From Xanthomonas translucens pv. translucens DSM 18974 (lineage in GTDB: Bacteria; Pseudomonadota; Gammaproteobacteria; Xanthomonadales; Xanthomonadaceae), in NCBI RefSeq assembly GCF_000331775.1, contig NZ_CAPJ01000440.1, positions 1-10,125 on the forward strand: a stretch of 10,125 nt of DNA, in the 5' to 3' direction. This document shows positions 5,977 through 10,125 of the stretch, one piece after another; position 1 is the first letter of the stretch; each line of letters opens with the position of its first letter. The position numbers and the translations under genes were made by a program. The notes under the pieces are model-generated. The model was given only the letters and a program-made list of their open reading frames with translations. It was not told the DNA's origin and made no database searches.

Positions 5977-6462
5977 TCAGCGACGTGCGTACTTTTCCAG
6001 CTCGTTGGCGCGTGCGTTGATCCGCTCCAACGCCGCTTCTGCGCGCTGCAAGGCGGCTGCCTTGGCGCCGCCGCCGAGCGCCTTGTCCAGATCTCCCGCC
6101 TGCGCATCGGATTGCTGCCAGGTGTACTGCGCGTCCATCAGCTTGGCCCTGTCGCTGCCGCTGAGCCGGTAGCGCAGGGTGTCGTAGGCCCGTGCCATGC
6201 GATCTTCCTGCGCTCTGCGTTCGCGTTCGATGCAGCGCTGTTGGTCGTACACCCCGCTGGCCTGCTTGCGGCAGTCCAGGTAGGCGGCGGACAAGCCCTT
6301 GGGCGCATCGGGGTTTGCCGACGATTGTTGCTGCTGTTGCAGTTGATGTTGGATCTGTTGCTGTGCTTGATCCTGCTGCGCGCTGGCTTCGGCGCTGGCG
6401 GCCGCGGTGGCCAGCAACACGATCCACAACAGCCAGCGGCGCTGGTTTCCCTTGCTTTGCAT
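5977..6462 (-). CDS. DUF1311 / LprI-like exported protein with Gln-rich spacer
   Basis: A 161-residue protein with a signal peptide (positive MQSKGNQRR, then LLWIVLLATAAASAEA, likely cut after ASA at 28). Residues 29-48 are a glutamine-rich spacer. The body resembles the DUF1311/LprI N-terminal family: Cys64 in YLDCRKQAS, Cys77 in QQRCIERERRAQEDRMARAY, then LMDAQYTWQQSDA (108-120). Family members often carry another Cys after the Trp motif, which is absent here. The C-terminal end is helical and Ala/Glu/Arg-rich. Mycobacterial LprI inhibits lysozyme, but that role should not be assumed for this protein. The start at 6462 is well supported by GGGGAGG six bases upstream. Longer in-frame extensions to 6861 look non-coding. 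The gene may be co-transcribed with the 107-residue ORF that follows. Confidence 0.8.
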   Translation of the reverse strand: MQSKGNQRRWLLWIVLLATAAASAEASAQQDQAQQQIQHQLQQQQQSSANPDAPKGLSAAYLDCRKQASGVYDQQRCIERERRAQEDRMARAYDTLRYRLSGSDRAKLMDAQYTWQQSDAQAGDLDKALGGGAKAAALQRAEAALERINARANELEKYARR

Positions 6463-6961
6463 ACGTCCTCCCCGTTCTGCCGATGCTGATCCTGATGTGC
6501 ACAGCTTTAACAAGCGTGCGGTTAATGTTTTGCTAAGGATAGCGAAGGTCACGGTCAGGTCGGCGTAGGGCGCGCGATCGCAACGGAACACTGTGCACGG
6601 CTGCGACGCCTTCGGCCTGCGTCCGCAACCTGGCTTTGGCTGGGTGAATCCTCCCGTGACCGAACGGTTGCTTGTGACGCCAATCCAGACGCTGGCGCCG
6701 CGCGACATCCTCAGCCTGTGCCTGCACGGCCCCCGCTGCAGTGCACCGATCCGCCGACCTTTTAATTCGAGCAGGATATGCCGTTGCTGTGCCAGCTGGC
6801 TGGCGCCACGCAAGATCCGCAGCCGACGTTCCGCTGAACGCCAGTTGGCAGGCGTCGGCACTTTCCGACATCCGCGCTAGCGTTTGCGCCGGGGAATCGG
6901 TAAGGATGCGCCCTCGCCGATGGCTGAGGCTGCCGGCGACCCTTTCCACCGGTGCCTGCAC
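6463..6961. other. About 500-bp divergent region without a convincing gene
   Basis: This stretch separates the minus-strand LprI-like gene from the plus-strand transporter gene and should hold both promoters. Open frames exist on both strands (for example 6593-6880 plus, and the upstream extension of the LprI frame), but they lack ribosome binding sites, domains and clear coding character. An A/T-rich island lies at about 6504-6540 and a second at about 6759-6782 (TTTTAATTCGAG). Short perfect inverted repeats are present at 6507-6525 (TTAAC-N9-GTTAA), 6791-6804 (GCCAGC-TG-GCTGGC) and 6827-6840 (CGTTC-N4-GAACG). It may hold an uncharacterised small RNA or a dispersed intergenic repeat, but the sequence alone does not show which. 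Confidence 0.45.
6506..6536 (-). promoter_or_regulatory. Possible promoter/operator of the LprI-like gene
   Basis: On the minus strand TTAGCA (6536-6531) and GTTAAA (6511-6506) resemble weak -35 and -10 boxes, but the 19-base spacer is longer than ideal. An inverted repeat TTAAC-N9-GTTAA (6507-6525) overlaps them. The A/T-rich patch stands out in GC-rich surroundings, about 45-75 bp before the start codon at 6462. The assignment is tentative. Confidence 0.22.
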
Positions 6962-8371
6962 ATGCTCGACCCTGTTGCCGCTGTTTCCGACGATCCCATT
7001 GCACGGGTGGCCGCGCGCATCGATCGCCTGCCGGCGACGGCCACGCTGTGGCGCCTGGTTGCGCTGCTCGGGCTGGGCGGCTTCTTCGAGCTGTACGACC
7101 TGTTCCAGACCGCCTACATCAGCCCGGGCCTGCTGCGTGACGGCATCTTCGCCACTGGCGCGGCGGGCGTGTTCGGCATCGCCGACCAGGCCGCGTTCGC
7201 CTCGGCCACGTTCCTGGGCCTGTTTCTCGGCGCCAGCCTGCTCAGTCCGTTCGCCGACCGCTTCGGGCGCCGCCCGGTGTTCACCTTCGCCCTGCTCTGG
7301 TACACCGCCGCGACCGTGGCAATGGGGCTGCAGAGCACGGCGCTGGGGGTGATCGGGTGGCGTTTCGTGGTCGGCATCGGTCTGGGCATCGAGCTGGTCA
7401 CCATCGACACCTACCTGTCCGAGCTGATGCCCAGGCACATGCGCGGGTCGGCATTTGCGTTCGTGTTCTTCGTGCAGTTCCTGGCGGTGCCGGCGGTGGC
7501 GGTGAGCGCGTGGGCGCTGGTGCCGCATGCGCCGTTCGGGGTCAGCGGCTGGCGCTGGGTGGTGTTGCTCAGCGGCACGTTCGCGGTGGCGATCTGGTGG
7601 CTGCGCCGGCGCCTGCCGGAATCGGCGCGCTGGCTGGCGGCGCAGGGCCGGCATGCCGAGGCCGACGCTGTGCTGTGCGATCTGGAAGCACGCTGCGCGT
7701 CCGAGTTGGGCCGCGCGCTGGACACGCCGCAGATCGAACCGCCGCTCGCCTGCGCTGCGACGCAGCCGCGTTTCGCCGCGTTGTGGAAGGCGCCCTACCG
7801 GCGCCGCGTGGTCATGCTGGTGGCGTTCCATGTGTTCCAGGCGATCGGCTTCTTCGGCTTCGGCAACTGGTTGCCGACGTTGTTGTCGGCGCAAGGCGCG
7901 GACAGCGTGCACGGGCTGGGCTATGCGTTCGCGATCTCGCTGGCGTATCCGCTGGCGCCGCTGCTGTTGCTGCGTGGCGCCCAACGCTGGGAAAACAAGT
8001 GGCAGGTGGTATGGTCGGCGCTCGGCGCGGTGCTGTTCGGCACGCTGTTCGCCTGGCAGACCCAGCCGTTGGCGATCATCGCCTGCGGCGCGGCGATCAC
8101 CTTCTGCAATGCCTGGATGAGCTTCGCCTATCACGGCTACCAGGCCGAGCTGTTCCCGACCGCGCTGCGCGCCCGTGCGGTGGGTTTCTGCTATTCCTTC
8201 AGTCGCCTGTCCACCGCTGGCAGCAGCCTGCTGATCGGCCTGCTGCTGGAGCGTACAGGCAGCCACGGGGTGCTTGCCTTCATCGTCGCCAGCCTGCTGG
8301 CGGTGGCCGCGATCATCGGCCTCTTCGGCCCGCGCACCCGCAACCGCACGCTGGAGCAGATCGCCGGGTAG
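6962..8371 (+). CDS. MFS transporter of the sugar/metabolite porter type, 12 membrane helices
   Basis: A 469-residue major facilitator protein with about 12 hydrophobic helices and a central cytoplasmic loop near residues 190-240. Helix 1 contains GFFELYDLF (40-48). The loop after helix 2 carries motif A in the form FADRFGRRP (97-105), and the second half has ELFPTALRARAVGF, the E-x-x-PT-x-x-R pattern typical of sugar-porter and metabolite:proton-symporter relatives. The substrate cannot be told from the sequence. ATG 6962 is chosen because the first helix then starts at about residue 29, as usual. The in-frame ATG at 6920 (AAGGA about 13 bases upstream) and TTG at 6884 are alternatives. The EcsC-family gene follows after 111 bp, with no obvious hairpin terminator between them. 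Confidence 0.88.
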   Translation: MLDPVAAVSDDPIARVAARIDRLPATATLWRLVALLGLGGFFELYDLFQTAYISPGLLRDGIFATGAAGVFGIADQAAFASATFLGLFLGASLLSPFADRFGRRPVFTFALLWYTAATVAMGLQSTALGVIGWRFVVGIGLGIELVTIDTYLSELMPRHMRGSAFAFVFFVQFLAVPAVAVSAWALVPHAPFGVSGWRWVVLLSGTFAVAIWWLRRRLPESARWLAAQGRHAEADAVLCDLEARCASELGRALDTPQIEPPLACAATQPRFAALWKAPYRRRVVMLVAFHVFQAIGFFGFGNWLPTLLSAQGADSVHGLGYAFAISLAYPLAPLLLLRGAQRWENKWQVVWSALGAVLFGTLFAWQTQPLAIIACGAAITFCNAWMSFAYHGYQAELFPTALRARAVGFCYSFSRLSTAGSSLLIGLLLERTGSHGVLAFIVASLLAVAAIIGLFGPRTRNRTLEQIAG

Positions 8372-8482
8372 GGCAGCGGCGACCGGCCGGGTACGGGCTT
8401 TCCCGCGTTCGTCATCTGCCCTCGACAACATTGCGGCGGCGGCCGGTGCATGCTGTGCGCTCCCACGCCACGACTCCTGGCC

Positions 8483-9298
8483 ATGACCTCCAATCTGCCC
8501 GTTCCCGCCATGGATGCCGCCGACCACCGCGACTTGGCCCAGGCGCATGCGCTGCTCGAACATCCCGGCTTGGCGGCGAAGATCGCCAATACGGTCGGTG
8601 CGCCGATCGAGCATCTGCTCAGCAAGCGCCTGCCCAAGGCGCTGTCCTCGCGTATCGACGCGGTCAGCCAGCGCGCGCTGCGCATCGCCCTGCGCTCGGC
8701 GCTGCTGACCCTGCGCACGCAGGCGCCGGGTACGGCGCGGCCGCGCCTGCATGGCATGGCGGTGGCCGCCACCGGCGCAGCCGGCGGTTTCTTCGGCCTG
8801 CCCGGATTGCTGGTGGAGCTGCCGCTGACCACCACGCTGATGCTGCGTTCGATCGCCGACATCGCCCGCGCCGAGGGCGAGCGGCTGGACGATCCGGCCA
8901 CCACCCTGGCCTGCCTGGAAGTGCTGGCGCACGGCGGCCGCAGTGCGCGCGACGATGGCAGCGAATCGGGCTACTTCGCGGTACGCACGGCGATGGCGCA
9001 ACAGCTCAGCGCCGCCGCGCAATACGTCGCCGCGCACGGCATCGGCAGCAAGGGTGCGCCGGCACTGGTGTCTCTGATGTCGCGGATCGCGGCGAAGTTT
9101 TCGATCACGGTCAGCGAAAAACTGGCGGCGCAGGCCGTACCACTGGTCGGCGCGGCCAGCGGCGCGCTGCTCAACACGGTGTTCATGTCCCACTTCCAGG
9201 CGATGGCGCGCGGCCACTTCATCGTGCGCCGGCTGGAACGCCGCTACGGCGAGGCCGCGGTGCGGCAGGCCTACGAGGCGTTGCCGGCGTCGGCGTAA
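8483..9298 (+). CDS. EcsC-family protein
   Basis: A 271-residue protein with the features of the EcsC family: a helical N-terminal part with PIEHLLSKRLPKALSSRID (41-59), a glycine-rich hydrophobic segment ATGAAGGFFGLPGLLVELPL (96-115), then TTTLMLRSIADIARAEGE (116-133) and the family-typical CLEVLAHGG (144-152). Later hydrophobic stretches include LVGAASGALLNTVFMSHFQA (221-240), and the protein ends in a charged helix (RRLERRYG). The founding member is linked to the Ecs ABC transporter of Bacillus; in proteobacteria the biochemical role is not established. The start at ATG 8483 is preferred, with 8450 or 8510 as in-frame alternatives; no strong ribosome binding site decides. The hydrophobic segments suggest membrane association. 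It is unclear whether it is co-expressed with the transporter upstream. Confidence 0.85.
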   Translation: MTSNLPVPAMDAADHRDLAQAHALLEHPGLAAKIANTVGAPIEHLLSKRLPKALSSRIDAVSQRALRIALRSALLTLRTQAPGTARPRLHGMAVAATGAAGGFFGLPGLLVELPLTTTLMLRSIADIARAEGERLDDPATTLACLEVLAHGGRSARDDGSESGYFAVRTAMAQQLSAAAQYVAAHGIGSKGAPALVSLMSRIAAKFSITVSEKLAAQAVPLVGAASGALLNTVFMSHFQAMARGHFIVRRLERRYGEAAVRQAYEALPASA

Positions 9299-9558
9299 GC
9301 CAGCGCAGCCGCTCGCTTCCCGCCGCTGCTGTTCAACACCGGCACGCGGGTAGCCGAACGGAGCACTGTCGCCTCCCTCGTTCGCGCCTGGTCGATCTGC
9401 GCCGCAAAGCGGAGCTGCATGCAGGGGATGGCATGGGCCATGCGTTCGTCATCGCCCCAGACTGGCCGCCGCTGCCCCGCAGTGGCACAGTGGCAGCTGG
9501 CGCCGCAGCGTGCCAGCGCGGCGCTGCCGCCGCTTTCGTTTCCACGCAGGGCCCCGCC

Positions 9559-10125
9559 ATGAAAACCCGTTCCAGATCCGAGACCGACGACGACCAGCCG
9601 CGCCTGGCGGTGCTGATCGATGCCGACAACGCGCAACCGTCGGTGATCGAAGGCTTGCTGGCCGAAGTGGCCAAGTACGGCGTGGCCAGCGTCAAGCGCA
9701 TCTACGGCGACTTCACCAGCACGCGCATGACCCAGTGGAAGCAGGCGCTGCTGAAGCATTCGATCAGTCCGGTGCAGCAGTTCGCCTACACCAGCGGCAA
9801 GAACGCCACCGACAGCTCGCTGATCATCGATGCGATGGACCTGCTGTACACAGGCCGCTTCGACGGCTTCTGCCTGGTCTCCAGCGACAGCGACTTCACC
9901 CGCCTGGCGCAGCGCCTGCGCGAGGAGGGGCCGACCGTGTACGGCTTCGGCGAGCGCAAGACTCCGGACGCGTTCGTGCAGGCCTGCGACAAGTTCATCT
10001 ACACCGAAGTGCTGCGCAGCGAGGCCGCCAGCAGCGAACCGTCCAAGCCGTCCACGCCCGCCGCCAAGCCTGCGCGCAAGGCAAGCAAGGCGCCGCAGGC
10101 GGCGCAGGCGGCCAGGCCTGAAGCG
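9559..10125 (+). CDS. NYN (PIN-like) domain protein, probable ribonuclease, partial at right edge
   Basis: The first 189 codons of a NYN-domain protein, open to the right edge. Acidic metal-binding residues of the PIN-like fold are visible: LIDADN (19-24, D21 and D23), KRIYGDF (46-52), the GKNATDSSLIIDAMD segment (80-94, D85 and D91) and SSDSDF (108-113, D110 and D112), then YGFGERKTPDAF. This LabA/DUF88-type module is expected to cut RNA. From about residue 153 a Lys/Ala/Pro-rich, probably disordered linker follows. In many relatives such a linker leads to a C-terminal OST-HTH/LOTUS RNA-binding domain, which would lie beyond the window. The ATG at 9559 has AGGG upstream and is followed by a short charged tail before the first beta strand. 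A 260-bp gap without a supported gene precedes it. Confidence 0.9.
   Translation, partial: MKTRSRSETDDDQPRLAVLIDADNAQPSVIEGLLAEVAKYGVASVKRIYGDFTSTRMTQWKQALLKHSISPVQQFAYTSGKNATDSSLIIDAMDLLYTGRFDGFCLVSSDSDFTRLAQRLREEGPTVYGFGERKTPDAFVQACDKFIYTEVLRSEAASSEPSKPSTPAAKPARKASKAPQAAQAARPEA

Noticed and set aside
6533..9217. 894-codon open frame on the minus strand across the transporter and EcsC genes
   Set aside because: It is antisense to two well-supported genes; the composition is Arg/Gln/Ala-rich low complexity with no recognisable domain.
9271..9759. 162-codon minus-strand frame before and within the NYN gene
   Set aside because: It overlaps the NYN catalytic region on the opposite strand and has no domain or ribosome binding site.

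Overview
This window looks like chromosomal DNA of a high-GC gammaproteobacterium of the Xanthomonadaceae, most likely Xanthomonas or a close relative. This rests on base composition, GC-rich codon use and the character of the proteins, not on a database match. There are no rRNA or tRNA genes, CRISPR arrays or insertion sequences.

Left part (1-3164, minus strand): a DNA-repair-type unit. A DEAD/DEAH helicase with a C-terminal DUF1998/zinc-cysteine region (MrfA/YprA type) is followed by the first 108 codons of a second gene, probably its YprB/MrfB-like nuclease partner, which runs off the left edge. Between them lies an array of three diverged units of about 116 bp. Each unit is a 38-39 codon ORF whose start resembles the start of the downstream gene and whose end resembles the end of the helicase. 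All four junctions are ATGA stop/start overlaps. This is the most unusual structure in the window. It is best explained by old tandem duplications across an ancestral helicase/partner overlap.

Centre (3165-5103): a divergent promoter region with a perfect GTCTCA-N5-TGAGAC inverted repeat. It is followed on the plus strand by an orphan HigA-like antitoxin gene cut short by a 4-bp duplication, a seven-helix hemolysin III/PAQR membrane protein, and a small secreted protein of unknown function.

Centre-right (5104-6462, minus strand): three small genes, at least two of them exported. These are a BA14K-like protein with a long Arg/Asp/His-rich segment, an uncharacterised 107-residue protein, and a DUF1311/LprI-like protein with a Gln-rich spacer. 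A region of about 500 bp without a convincing gene (6463-6961) separates them from the next plus-strand genes.

Right part (6962-10125, plus strand): a 12-helix MFS transporter, an EcsC-family protein, and the NYN (PIN-like) ribonuclease domain of a protein that runs off the right edge. Apart from the helicase/partner unit and the possible LprI/107-residue pair, the genes seem to be independent housekeeping or accessory units and not one pathway.
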